A stretch of DNA of 36,798 nt from Oscillatoriales cyanobacterium CG2_30_40_61. Its GTDB lineage: Bacteria > Cyanobacteriota > Cyanobacteriia > Cyanobacteriales > Microcoleaceae. The notes beneath the pieces were generated by a model that was not told where the DNA came from, did not search any database, and worked only from the letters and a program-made list of their open reading frames with translations. Positions 1-8,168 of this stretch are shown here, one piece after another. Each line of letters opens with the position of its first letter. Position 1 is the first letter of the stretch. Location of the stretch: contig MNYZ01000053.1 of the NCBI GenBank assembly GCA_001873365.1, positions 1 through 36,798 on the forward strand, given 5' to 3'. The position numbers and the translations under genes were made by a program.

Positions 1-249
1 TTTAGAGAATTTTTATCAGAAATAAATGGTGATAAAGAACCTGATGATTTTTTAATTACTTGTATTTTATTTGCTCCTAATGCTCCGCAACAAAATCCGG
101 TTGAAGATATTTGGTTACAAGCGAAAAACTTTTTGAGGAAGTATTGGTATTTATGCAGGTCGTTTAAGATTATCAAATTTTTGTTCGAGTTTTTTACTAA
201 GGAACATAAATTTGATTTTCCCAAAATTCATCAGTATACTTATATATAG
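1..249 (+). CDS. IS630-family transposase, C-terminal fragment (runs off left edge)
   Basis: Frame 1 is open from the window edge to a TAG at 247-249 (82 residues). It contains LFAPNAPQQNPVEDIWLQAK, which matches the third catalytic block of IS630/Tc1-mariner DDE transposases: a Pro/Asn-rich stretch followed by N-P-V-E, with Glu as the last metal ligand. A basic, aromatic-rich tail follows, typical of the C-terminus of these proteins. The catalytic Asp residues would lie upstream, outside the window. Activity cannot be judged from this fragment. Confidence 0.75.
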   Translation, partial: FREFLSEINGDKEPDDFLITCILFAPNAPQQNPVEDIWLQAKNFLRKYWYLCRSFKIIKFLFEFFTKEHKFDFPKIHQYTYI

Positions 250-271
250 AAAATCATTTAGGATTGCTATA
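1..271 (+). mobile_element. Right end of an IS630-type insertion sequence
   Basis: The first 249 bases encode the end of a DDE transposase. About 20 bp after its stop lies AAAATCATTTAGGATTGC, running into TATA, which resembles the terminal repeat of cyanobacterial IS630 elements and their TA target. Reading past this point gives NB-ARC-like protein with no start codon, so the element probably inserted into that gene. The left end is outside the window, so the terminal repeat could not be paired. The exact boundary (about 270) is inferred. Confidence 0.6.
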
Positions 272-1332
272 TATGCAGTAATAACCCATCATCAATCATA
301 CCAACAGAGCGATCGCAATCTCCCCCAAAACAACAACAAATTGACTTAGGAACTGCACCGGATATTAAGAAAATATGCGATCGCATTCACGAATTAAAAA
401 CCCTACAAAATTGGATAATTCAAGAAAATTGTCGCCTAGTTTCTATTATTGGATTAAGTGGTATTGGTAAAACCGCCCTAACTCGTTATTTAATTCAAAC
501 CCTACAACCAGAATTTGAAGCAATTATATGGCGAAGTTTTTATACTTCCCCCAGTTTAGAAATTACCCTCAAAAATTTATTATTATTTTTATCTAATCAA
601 TCCTTAACAGATTTACCTGTTAGTTTAGAAGAACAATTATCTTTACTCATCCAATATTTGAGAAGCAAACGCTGTCTAATTATTTTTGATGGTGTGCAAA
701 CTTTACTCAATCAAGGAACCCTAGCTGGACAATATCATCCTGACTTTAAAAATTATAGCCTATTGTTTAAATTAATTGCGGAAACCTCCCATCAAAGTTG
801 TTTAATTCTCAATAGTTGGGAACTTCCCCAAGATATTGTTACTTTAACCGATGATAATGCACCCATTCGCTGTTTAAAGTTGCCAGGTTTGGGTTCAGCA
901 GCAATGGAAATTTTACGCGAAAAACAATTACAAGATGAGGAACAATGGGAAACTTTGATTAATACTTATCAAGGAAATCCCCTATGGTTAAAAATCGTAG
1001 CTACAATGATTAAAGATATTTTTAGGGGAAAGGTTGCAGAATTTCTCAAATATGATAATCTATATTCAGGAGAGGAATTAACCGAAATTTTAACACAGCA
1101 TTTGGAACGGTTATCAAAGATTGAAAAAACCGTAATCATAACTCTGAGTCAAGAAAAGCAACTGACCGGAATTGCGGAATTAATAGAAATATCTAAATTA
1201 CCTGCAACGGATGTATTTAAAGCTATACAATCTTTAGAACGACGTTGTTTAATAGAAACTGAAGAACAGCAACAGCAAACCCACTTTAAGATTTCTCCCA
1301 TCCTGAGACAATTTGTTATTTCAAATAACTGA
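272..1332 (+). pseudogene. NB-ARC/STAND ATPase, 5'-truncated by the IS
   Basis: Frame 1 is open from 262 to a TGA at 1330-1332, but there is no ATG, GTG or TTG before 658, which lies downstream of the P-loop. The reading shows a linker, then D-x-x-x-I-C-D-R (about 361-384), the Walker A motif GLSGIGKTAL (451-480), a Walker B-like CLIIFDG (from about 673), GNPLWLKI, and a C-terminal winged-helix-like segment ending at the stop. Intact cyanobacterial relatives usually begin with an N-terminal helix-turn-helix-like domain and often continue into WD40 or TPR repeats; neither is here. The sensor-like LILNSWE departs from the usual LTSRE. I infer a former signalling or immunity ATPase inactivated by the adjacent IS630-type element. 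Translation from TTG-658 would give only a P-loop-less fragment. Confidence 0.7.
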
Positions 1333-1403
1333 GATAATCTGTTAATTTTTAATTACTATAGTCATTATTGATGATATAATAATTTCTAATTTTAGAATAA
1401 AAC

Positions 1404-1505
1404 AGGACTTACGCACAAGACCAAAGAAACCGGGTTTCTGGCCGGTGATTTTGCGGATGAAATCGAGATTTCTAGTTCAGAAACCCGGTTTGGTGCGTAA
1501 GTCCT
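1404..1505. mobile_element. 102-bp MITE-like element with 13-bp terminal inverted repeats
   Basis: AGGACTTACGCAC at 1404-1416 is the exact reverse complement of GTGCGTAAGTCCT at 1493-1505. Inside are two copies of the dispersed palindrome AGAAACC(C/G)GGTTTCT, at 1425-1439 and about 1479-1491, in opposed positions, so the whole element can fold into a long hairpin. ATAAAA occurs close to both outer ends and could be a target duplication, but one extra base on the left leaves this uncertain. There is no coding capacity. Any transposition would need an enzyme supplied elsewhere. Confidence 0.65.
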
Positions 1506-1579
1506 ATAAAATTTACATTTTGATCGGGGATTATCCCAAAAATGGTAACATCAGCAATTAGCTGGTTTAATAGATACCG

Positions 1580-2674
1580 ATGGATATAGCAGAGTTAGCA
1601 GCCCCCCTAGAAACCTTTGGACGGCAAAGCCAATTTCAACAGATCACCCAGGCCTTAGCCCGTGATCGAGATTTGTTAATTGCTGGAGTGCCCGGCAGTG
1701 GCCGCCGCACCCTGGTTAGAAGGGCAGCGACGGAAGTTGGGGCAAAAATTATTGAAGTGGACTGTATTCGGGCAACCGATGGCCAGCGCTTGACGCAACT
1801 GTTATGTGAGGGCATATCCCAGGCGGTGAAAAGTCCCCAAGCTATTGAGTGTTTGCAACAGTGGACAAGTACGGAGGCGGCTCAATTTTTTTCCTGGCAG
1901 GGAAATTTGGCGAAAAGTTTACGGTTAATTGCCAAACCGGAAGATGTGTGGCAAGCCTATCAATTATTAATTCATTTTCCCCAACAGTTGGCAGAATTTT
2001 CGGGGCGACAAGTGGTGTTAATTTTCCAGGGTTTTCCCCATATTCGCTCTTGGGATCGACCCGGAGATTGGGAAAAGTTATTACGCCAAGAAATTCAGCA
2101 GCAAAATTCTGTAAGTTATGTTTTAGTTGCTACTTTAGCAGAAACAACTAATCAAGAGGAGTTTCATCAAAATTTAGATATTGTGCAGTTAACGCCCTTA
2201 TCAAATGATGTGGTGGCGGCTTGGGCACACGGGGTTTTACATCGAGAAAATTTGACTTTTGATCCGCGATCACCAGCATTACAATACTTTTTAGAAGCGG
2301 TACAAGGACATATTGGAGATGCTTCGGCGTTAGTGCGTAGGTTGTGTAAAATTAAAACTACAAATGGCTTAATTGGGGATCATGAAATTGAAGAAACCTT
2401 ACAGGAATTATTGGCAGATTTTTCAACGGTATTTGAGTCTTTGTTAGTGTTGCTTCCGTCTTCTCAAGCCCAATTATTAGAGTCTTTAGCCTTAGATCCA
2501 ACGGATAAACCCCAAAGTCGAGAATATATTACTAAACATCATTTATCCCGGGGCGGAAGTTTACAAGGAGCAATTATTGGTTTACAACATAAAGGCTTAA
2601 TTTATGGTTCAGAATTAGGCTATAAATTAGCGTTACCTTTATTTGGTTTATGGATCAAACAACGGTTAAGTTAA
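1580..2674 (+). CDS. P-loop (archaeal-ATPase/STAND-like) protein with degenerate Walker motifs
   Basis: This 364-residue protein starts at ATG 1580. It opens with a FGRQSQFQQI segment (13-22), which in STAND and ORC-like ATPases precedes the P-loop. The P-loop region is GVPGSGRRTL (36-45), where the usual Gly-Lys-Thr/Ser is Gly-Arg-Arg-Thr. The Walker B position reads VVLIFQGFPH, with Gln where Asp is expected. Residues 250-364 look like a helical lid and a C-terminal winged helix. The fold assignment is reasonable, but nucleotide hydrolysis is doubtful because both key residues are changed. No function is recognised. It is followed by a lipoprotein gene on the same strand about 90 bp downstream; no functional link is evident. 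Confidence 0.6.
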   Translation: MDIAELAAPLETFGRQSQFQQITQALARDRDLLIAGVPGSGRRTLVRRAATEVGAKIIEVDCIRATDGQRLTQLLCEGISQAVKSPQAIECLQQWTSTEAAQFFSWQGNLAKSLRLIAKPEDVWQAYQLLIHFPQQLAEFSGRQVVLIFQGFPHIRSWDRPGDWEKLLRQEIQQQNSVSYVLVATLAETTNQEEFHQNLDIVQLTPLSNDVVAAWAHGVLHRENLTFDPRSPALQYFLEAVQGHIGDASALVRRLCKIKTTNGLIGDHEIEETLQELLADFSTVFESLLVLLPSSQAQLLESLALDPTDKPQSREYITKHHLSRGGSLQGAIIGLQHKGLIYGSELGYKLALPLFGLWIKQRLS

Positions 2675-2720
2675 ATCGAGATTTATAGGAATTGGATCAA
2701 GGATAATTTGAACACAAAGA

Positions 2721-3630
2721 CCACAAAGACACAAAGAATTTGTAAGTACATGGATTATGATATTTTTATGAAAAAAACAGGTTTATTTTTATTATTGTTT
2801 TTATTAACGGGTTGTGAAATTTTATCGGAACATTGGCGACAACTTTCAACAACGATGAATATTGTTAACTCTAGTTCATCTAATAAAATTGAACAATGTG
2901 GGGAACAACCTTCAGGGAATATGGCTCCTCCTAATATTAAGTTAATCAATTTAACGGCGGTTAATACCAAGGAATCGGGCCAAATTCGCCAAGGAAGTTA
3001 TTTAGGTTATCAATTTCCTGCTAAAGCGGGTCAGCAGTTAAATTATCGGACGGAAGATAATTTATGTATTTGGGTTTATGCACCGGATAGACAACTAATT
3101 AAAACCAAAGATTTGTCCCAAACGGGTCAATATACAATTGTTTTAACAGCTTTAAAAGGAGCCACAACTTTTGATCTAAAAATGAGTTTAAGTTCTCGGG
3201 GCGCCACCGGAACACAACCCTTACAACCCCTACCACCTTTTGCTAATTCTCCTACAAGTTCCCCAACTCCTACCCCAACTCCTACCCCAACTCCTCAAGC
3301 TAATAATGCCACAGAAAGAGTTGAATTTGACCCAGGAACAACGGGAACAACGGTTACAGGTATAATTAAACCCGCAGAAAAACGACAATATAAATTAGAA
3401 TGTGCCGCCGGACAAAAGATGTCGGTTGATGTGACAGAAGGAACAGTTGATATTAATATTTTAGATCCGAATGGTAAGAATATTGGTACTATTAAAAATA
3501 GCAAAAATTGGCAAGGAGAATTACCGATTGATGGAGATTATACCATAGAAGTTTCTGGCTCAAAAGCAGCTAATTTTAAACTTAATGTTGATGTTCCTGT
3601 ATTGTAATTATATTCTTTGTGTCTTTGTGG
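2721..3630. repeat. Perfect 19-bp inverted repeat flanking the lipoprotein gene
   Basis: CCACAAAGACACAAAGAAT at 2721-2739 is the exact reverse complement of ATTCTTTGTGTCTTTGTGG at 3612-3630. The arms bracket the lipoprotein gene, one about 30 bp before its start and the other 5 bp after its stop. The left arm sits in a longer run of imperfect ACACAAAGACC units. Such CACAAAG repeats are dispersed in cyanobacterial genomes, so the pairing may be two independent copies rather than one mobile unit. The two transcripts could also pair end to end. Confidence 0.6.
2768..3607 (+). CDS. Secreted lipoprotein with two PPC-like beta domains
   Basis: The frame is open from a TTG at 2708, but I place the start at ATG 2768. 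This gives a signal peptide beginning MKKTG, a hydrophobic core, and a lipobox ending in LTGC with the lipidated Cys at residue 16; the upstream part is repeat DNA. The mature protein of about 264 residues has two beta-rich units. The first (about 80-165) has a G-S-Y-L-G-Y-Q-F start, and the second (about 195-279) contains DINILDPNGK and GDYTIEVSG, resembling bacterial pre-peptidase C-terminal (PPC) domains. A Pro-Thr linker encoded by repeats of CCAACTCCTACC joins them. It is probably anchored in a membrane facing the periplasm. No enzymatic motif is visible; a binding or structural role is a guess. Confidence 0.65.
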   Translation: MKKTGLFLLLFLLTGCEILSEHWRQLSTTMNIVNSSSSNKIEQCGEQPSGNMAPPNIKLINLTAVNTKESGQIRQGSYLGYQFPAKAGQQLNYRTEDNLCIWVYAPDRQLIKTKDLSQTGQYTIVLTALKGATTFDLKMSLSSRGATGTQPLQPLPPFANSPTSSPTPTPTPTPTPQANNATERVEFDPGTTGTTVTGIIKPAEKRQYKLECAAGQKMSVDVTEGTVDINILDPNGKNIGTIKNSKNWQGELPIDGDYTIEVSGSKAANFKLNVDVPVL

Positions 3631-3664
3631 TTAAATTATAAATGTATTAACTCAACCCAAATAA

Positions 3665-4789
3665 ATGAAAAACTTTATTGATTTATTCTCCGGCGCCGGC
3701 GGAATGTCCTGTGGGTTAGAAATGGCAGGATTTAACTGTTTATTAGGTATTGATTCTGATCGATATTCCTTAGAAACCTTTCAAGCAAATCATCCCCATT
3801 CCCAAACAATTTTAGGAGATTTACGCGAAATTACAAGCGAATCAATTCAAGATATTATTGGGAATCAAACAATAGATTTAATTTGCGGCGGCCCACCTTG
3901 TCAGGGGTTTTCAACTATTGGGACAAACGATAAAAAAGATCACCGAAATTTTTTGTTTTTTGAGTTTTTGAGAATGGTAGAAACTTTTAAACCTAACTTT
4001 ATTATTCTGGAAAACGTTACCGGGTTATTGGCAAAAAAGAATGAAAGTACATTAACATTAATTATTAATAGTTTTACCCAATTGGGTTATACTGTAGATG
4101 TGAAGGTATTATCCGCTCATCATTATGGTGTTCCCCAAGCCAGACGACGGACTATTTTATTAGGAAATCGTTTCGGAGTTGGTAATATTTATCCAGAAAA
4201 ACGATTTAAAGACTCTGAAAAAGATCCTGATGCTTTACCTTTACCTCGCACGGTGGAATGGGCGTTTAATACTTTATTAGAGTTTGAAGGTAAAACCTTT
4301 AACCACGATTTGAAAACGGCTCAAATTAAAAACGAATTAGAAAGAAAAAGAGTTCATTATATCCCTGAAGGGAAAGGAATTCGTTATCAAAAAGATCAGT
4401 TAGCCTATCTCCCGCCTTCCTTATGGTATGATATAGATTGGAAAATAATTCGAGAAGAACGATTTCGAGAAACAAAATTAAAGCGTTTAGATCGGTATTA
4501 CCATTCGGGTACAATTAATACAAATAAAACCACCTATTATCATCCCACAGAAGATCGTTATTTGACTCCCAGAGAAGCCGCCGCTATCCAATCTTTTCCA
4601 CCTGATTATATTTTTTATGGAACATCCTCTCAACAATGGCGACAAATTGGTAATGCAGTCCCCCCGTTATTAGCTGCATCAGTAGGAGAAGCTATTTTAA
4701 AGTTAGACCAACTCAAAGATCAGTTAGATAAAGGTTATTCAATCTCAGATCTTCATGCAGTTCGTTCTAAAGCTTTTACTTACAGATAA
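3665..4789 (+). CDS. Type II DNA cytosine-5 methyltransferase (system 1)
   Basis: This 374-residue protein has the C5-methyltransferase motifs in order: motif I FIDLFSGAGGMS (4-15) for S-adenosylmethionine, motif IV GGPPCQGFS with catalytic Cys79, motif VI ENV (116-118), motif VIII QARRR (158-162), a variable target-recognition region (about 180-300), and motif X QIGNAVPP near the C-terminus. It methylates cytosine at an unidentified short sequence. The gene converges on a PD-ExK nuclease gene across a shared hairpin, so it should protect the host against that enzyme. All catalytic motifs are intact. The specificity cannot be read from the sequence. Confidence 0.93.
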   Translation: MKNFIDLFSGAGGMSCGLEMAGFNCLLGIDSDRYSLETFQANHPHSQTILGDLREITSESIQDIIGNQTIDLICGGPPCQGFSTIGTNDKKDHRNFLFFEFLRMVETFKPNFIILENVTGLLAKKNESTLTLIINSFTQLGYTVDVKVLSAHHYGVPQARRRTILLGNRFGVGNIYPEKRFKDSEKDPDALPLPRTVEWAFNTLLEFEGKTFNHDLKTAQIKNELERKRVHYIPEGKGIRYQKDQLAYLPPSLWYDIDWKIIREERFRETKLKRLDRYYHSGTINTNKTTYYHPTEDRYLTPREAAAIQSFPPDYIFYGTSSQQWRQIGNAVPPLLAASVGEAILKLDQLKDQLDKGYSISDLHAVRSKAFTYR

Positions 4790-4801
4790 ACCTATCTTCT
4801 C

Positions 4802-4845
4802 TAATCTTTTTAGATAATCAGTCAATTAATTATCTAAAAAGATTA
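4802..4845. terminator. Bidirectional terminator between the convergent R-M genes
   Basis: TAATCTTTTTAGATAAT (4802-4818) pairs perfectly with ATTATCTAAAAAGATTA (4829-4845) around a 10-base loop. The stem is AT-rich and contains T-runs on both strands. It lies between the methyltransferase stop (4789) and the nuclease stop (4847), fitting termination in both directions. Confidence 0.7.
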
Positions 4846-4846
4846 T

Positions 4847-5512
4847 TTAAGGCTTTATAAGTGGAAATGCTCGATTTTCTTTTTGTTCAATATCGTAAAT
4901 TGATTTTTGAGGTTTACCGACAGGTTTTAAGGTTGCATAAAATCCGTATTGATGGACAGGAAAACTATGTACTGTTTTAGCTCTTAACCTTAATTTCATA
5001 TTACAGTTAAATTGAGGAGTTCCCAAATTAAGGATATCTTCTTGTAAATGATAAAAGCCATAACCTCCTATTTGGATATAAAAACAATTCTTTTCAGCAT
5101 AATATGAATGCAATGCTCTAATTTCTATATCTACATAATCTTCAAAAATTTTTTGATCAGATGAACGATGGTCTTTGTCTAAATCTGCCTTGTTAATAGT
5201 ATATCGGTAAGGAATTATATTTTTACGATTGACATATTCTATAACACCAATACTTGTATAAAAATTAGTTGTCTCATCCTGAACGTTCCAAAACCATATT
5301 CCTTCTTTCCATCCCAACGTTTTTTGTCCATAATCAGCTTTTAAATCAAGTTTAACTTCTAAATTATATTCTTGAGATAGATGAATAAACTTTAGGTCAG
5401 CACCTCCTCCTGCACCCGCTCGATTTGAATTAGGAGACAGGAGATTTCGGTTTTGCAGAATCTCAAAAATTTTTTGCTCGTAAATATCGCCCTTATTATA
5501 TCCAGAAGTCAT
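4847..5512 (-). CDS. Probable type II restriction endonuclease (PD-ExK fold, system 1)
   Basis: The frame is open from an ATG at 5578, but I prefer the ATG at 5512 (MTSGYNKGDIYEQ, 221 residues), because the upstream ATG lies inside a terminator-like hairpin. Near the N-terminus, GADLKFIHLSQEYNLEVKLD gives the PD-(D/E)xK arrangement: an Asp followed about 13 residues later by Glu-Val-Lys. This is the nuclease active site of many type II enzymes. A conserved-looking RAGAGGGAD segment precedes it. The rest, rich in Tyr, Phe and Gly, is not a family I recognise. The partner role rests on the convergent C5 methyltransferase next door. The target sequence is unknown. It could instead be another PD-ExK nuclease, but the context favours restriction. 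Confidence 0.7.
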   Translation of the reverse strand: MTSGYNKGDIYEQKIFEILQNRNLLSPNSNRAGAGGGADLKFIHLSQEYNLEVKLDLKADYGQKTLGWKEGIWFWNVQDETTNFYTSIGVIEYVNRKNIIPYRYTINKADLDKDHRSSDQKIFEDYVDIEIRALHSYYAEKNCFYIQIGGYGFYHLQEDILNLGTPQFNCNMKLRLRAKTVHSFPVHQYGFYATLKPVGKPQKSIYDIEQKENRAFPLIKP

Positions 5513-5573
5513 TAGAGCCCAAGAAAAGCTGACACTGCTTTTCAGAATATAATAATTTTGTTTAAAATAGAAA

Positions 5574-5612
5574 AACATCTAATAGGTTAAACATCTAAAC
5601 CTATTAGATGTT
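5574..5612. terminator. Hairpin terminator downstream of the small RHH-like gene
   Basis: AACATCTAATAGGTT (5574-5588) pairs perfectly with AACCTATTAGATGTT (5598-5612), with a 9-base loop. T-rich tails follow on both strands. On the minus strand it lies 41 bp after the stop of the 5654-5881 gene and before the nuclease gene, so the two genes are probably separate transcription units. Confidence 0.65.
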
Positions 5613-5653
5613 TTTATTTTTTTAAATTTAATTACCTTAATATAAAAATTATT

Positions 5654-5881
5654 TTATAATCTTAATTGCCCTTTTAAATCTTCAATATTCTTAGCTTGTT
5701 CCCAATCAATATCAGCACTCATCAGTAAATCAATAGCTATACCTAACAAATGCTGTGGATAAACTCGTTCACACGCGGGTACAGGATCTATGTTATTATC
5801 TCTAATTTTTCTAGCTGTTTGGGCTAACCAATCTCTTTGTGATTCAGTGATTTTTACATTAACTAAAACTTTTTTGTTCAT
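5654..5881 (-). CDS. Small ribbon-helix-helix-like protein
   Basis: This is a 75-residue protein. It begins MNKKVLVNVKITESQRDWL, a beta strand followed by a helix, as in ribbon-helix-helix DNA-binding proteins and antitoxins. A second helical segment, YPQHLLGIAIDLLM, follows, then an acidic C-terminus. RHH proteins bind DNA as dimers. The gene lies upstream of the restriction nuclease on the same strand, separated by a terminator, so it might control that locus or be an antitoxin without a partner. There is no adjacent toxin. The family assignment is tentative. Confidence 0.5.
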   Translation of the reverse strand: MNKKVLVNVKITESQRDWLAQTARKIRDNNIDPVPACERVYPQHLLGIAIDLLMSADIDWEQAKNIEDLKGQLRL

Positions 5882-5929
5882 ATAAATTATAATCTTATTT
5901 GATACAAAAATTGAACTATTTACATTATT

Positions 5930-6496
5930 CTAAGGAAACAGTAACGAAACCATAGCACTAAATCCAGGTAATAACGGGGATGTGATTTCATCCGTTTCTA
6001 ATAATGTTGCAACTTTAACTAATTGTGCTTGTTCTCGGCGATAAATTTCAACTTGTTTAGTAAAATAATTAACAACCCAATATTCCTGAACTCCGGTAAT
6101 AGAATAGAGTTTTAATTTAGCTTGTTTGTCGCGACGTTCGTTTTGTTTTCCGGGGGATAAAACCTCAATTACTAATTCCGGTGCTGCGGTTAAATGTCCC
6201 GCTTCATCTTCAATTTGTTCGAGTCTTTCATGACTTACCCAAACCACATCGGGAATAACACTATCAATATCAGAAAAGATTAAACCAGGAGCAAAAATTG
6301 TAACTCCTAAATTATTCGACTGTGACCAAATATCAAGTAATGTAGAAATTCTAACACAAGCCTGTTGATGGCGACGATGGGGAGAGCGAGTCATAAATAG
6401 TTCTCCATTGAGAATTTCATAACGTATCCATTCGTTTTCCGGTAGTCCTTCGACATCTTCAATTGTCCAACGTATTTGTTCTAGGGTTTGACTCAT
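5930..6496 (-). CDS. Uma2-family (DUF820) protein
   Basis: This 188-residue protein has the Uma2/DUF820 layout common in cyanobacteria. An N-terminal YEILNGELFMTRSPHRRHQQ segment is followed by IPDVVWVS, then ELVIEVLSPGKQNERRDKQAKLKLY, and finally GVQEYWVVN. The spaced Asp and Glu-x-Leu elements belong to a PD-(D/E)xK nuclease-like fold. These proteins occur in tens of copies per genome and their biological role is unsettled. A second full copy (31134-31709) and a deleted one (27413-27571) occur in this window, but this one is only distantly related to them. The ATG at 6496 fits the family start. Confidence 0.85.
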   Translation of the reverse strand: MSQTLEQIRWTIEDVEGLPENEWIRYEILNGELFMTRSPHRRHQQACVRISTLLDIWSQSNNLGVTIFAPGLIFSDIDSVIPDVVWVSHERLEQIEDEAGHLTAAPELVIEVLSPGKQNERRDKQAKLKLYSITGVQEYWVVNYFTKQVEIYRREQAQLVKVATLLETDEITSPLLPGFSAMVSLLFP

Positions 6497-6551
6497 TATG
6501 ACCCCCGTTTTGGGTTTGATATTTTTAATTATAGCAAAAAATCGGATATTT

Positions 6552-7946
6552 TCAATACATCATAAATTCAGGACTTCCTAAAATTAATGCTCCTCTTAAA
6601 TTCGGAGGATTTTTTTCTAAAACCGAGCGAGTTTGAGGGGAGAAATTATTTTCTAATGTGGAAGCTAAAAAATTAGCATCAATGGGTTTTCCATCGTGAA
6701 GTAATCCGTTAGATAAGGGAACAGATAAACTACTGCGACGTACCATGGCGTCGGGATTTAACCAAGCGGATTGAATATTTTTATACCCATCGGGAGACGG
6801 ACAACCATAGAGGGGCATTCCTAATTGATTTAGGATACCATCTAGGGGTTCAAAATTGGTGACAGTACCGATAATTCTCATCACTGAAACTAGATATCGA
6901 TAGGGGGTTTTAAATTTAGTTTGATAAATATTAGGTTGCCAAAATTCGGTACTTTCAAATAGGGTTTGGAGAACATTTGCAATATTTCCATCACTATCTA
7001 AGAAGGTTTTACCTAGTTTTTTAACTAGGGAATCTGGAGGAGTATCACTGACAAAATTTTCAGCTAATTTATAACTAATATGTTGGGCGGTAGAAGGATG
7101 TTTTGCTATAATATTAAGAGCTTCTTCCCCTTCATTCATCCCACTACCTTTAATCGCATATCCTAAAAACACTTTATCACTAAAATCATGGCGGGTTTGG
7201 TCAAAATAAAATCCCGATTTAGTTGAGGTTTTTTCAATTGGTTGGAATAGTCCCCATCCAGTTAAAATTTTAGCTAATTCAATAATATCTTTTTGGCTAT
7301 AACCCCCATTTACCCCCAAAGTATGTAACTCTAATAATTCCCGGGCATAATTTTCATTTAACCCTTTAAATGCGCCCTTTGCCCCCGGACTTCCAGGAGC
7401 AGTATTTTGCCAATTATCTAAATAGACTAACATGGCGGGATGTTTGGCAGTTGCACCTAATAATTGTCTGAATTTTCCTAAAGCATGGGGTCGGATAGCG
7501 TGTTGTTCATAGGAACTAAAAAACTGTCGAGTTAAATCAGCTTTAGTCGCCAATACATTAAAATGGTTATACCAAAAATCCACCATAACTTCTTCTAATT
7601 GACGAGGACTGGCAAAAGCTCTTAATAAGCGCCCTCGTTTGGCTTGCTGCATGATTTTTTGATTAAAACTTTGCTTAATTTTAATCATGGATTTGCTATC
7701 TAAACCGAGAGTTTTGGCTTGTTCTACGGTTTGTTTTTCTGCTAAAATAACTTCACCCGGTTGCCAAACTAATGTATTTAAAGGATTAATTTTTTCAGTT
7801 AAATCGGCCGGATAGGGAATCGTTTGCGGTTGCAGTTGGGTTTTAATATAAGCATCAATTCCCATCTGTTGTATCTGTTGAATTTGTCCGGGAGTAACAC
7901 CAAAACTTAAACGATTAATTAGATGAAAAATTTTAGGTTCGGTCAT
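6552..7946 (-). CDS. DUF1800 family protein
   Basis: This 464-residue protein starts with [18 protein letters not shown], the characteristic N-terminus of DUF1800 proteins, and carries further family signatures: [24 protein letters not shown], and a C-terminal [16 protein letters not shown]. The family has no established biochemical role; members often sit beside DUF1501 proteins, but no such partner is present here. No signal peptide is visible at the chosen ATG. The start is followed upstream, within a few bases, by an 18-unit heptamer repeat array, so its promoter must lie within or beyond repeats. Length is normal for cyanobacterial members. Confidence 0.85.
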   Translation of the reverse strand: MTEPKIFHLINRLSFGVTPGQIQQIQQMGIDAYIKTQLQPQTIPYPADLTEKINPLNTLVWQPGEVILAEKQTVEQAKTLGLDSKSMIKIKQSFNQKIMQQAKRGRLLRAFASPRQLEEVMVDFWYNHFNVLATKADLTRQFFSSYEQHAIRPHALGKFRQLLGATAKHPAMLVYLDNWQNTAPGSPGAKGAFKGLNENYARELLELHTLGVNGGYSQKDIIELAKILTGWGLFQPIEKTSTKSGFYFDQTRHDFSDKVFLGYAIKGSGMNEGEEALNIIAKHPSTAQHISYKLAENFVSDTPPDSLVKKLGKTFLDSDGNIANVLQTLFESTEFWQPNIYQTKFKTPYRYLVSVMRIIGTVTNFEPLDGILNQLGMPLYGCPSPDGYKNIQSAWLNPDAMVRRSSLSVPLSNGLLHDGKPIDANFLASTLENNFSPQTRSVLEKNPPNLRGALILGSPEFMMY

Positions 7947-7951
7947 AAATT

Positions 7952-8077
7952 AGGGAACAGGGAACAGGGAACAGGGAACAGGGAATAGGGAATAGGGAAT
8001 AGGGAATAGGCAACAGGCAACAGGCAATAGGCAATAGGCAATAGGCAATAGGCAACAGGCAACAGGCAACAGGGAAC
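7952..8077. repeat. Heptanucleotide tandem repeat array (STRR type), 18 units
   Basis: There are eighteen uninterrupted 7-bp units of the form AGG(G/C)AA(C/T). By variant they run AGGGAAC x4, AGGGAAT x4, AGGCAAC x2, AGGCAAT x4, AGGCAAC x3, AGGGAAC x1. The blockwise order of variants suggests expansion by slippage. This is the short tandemly repeated repetitive class known from cyanobacteria. The array begins 5 bp upstream of the DUF1800 start codon. Confidence 0.92.
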
Positions 8078-8168
8078 GCCAGATCTGGGGTAATACTTCT
8101 CGTTATTTCATATCAGTATTAAAATATTACAACCTTGGCGCGGGTTGTTATAGTTGATTTATTACCCA

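Noticed and set aside
2708-2767. Upstream extension of the lipoprotein frame from a TTG
   Set aside because: It is encoded by the CACAAAG repeat and would hide the signal peptide; the ATG at 2768 gives a normal lipoprotein start.
5513-5578. Upstream extension of the restriction nuclease to ATG 5578
   Set aside because: The ATG lies inside the terminator hairpin of the preceding gene; the internal ATG at 5512 opens a more typical N-terminus.
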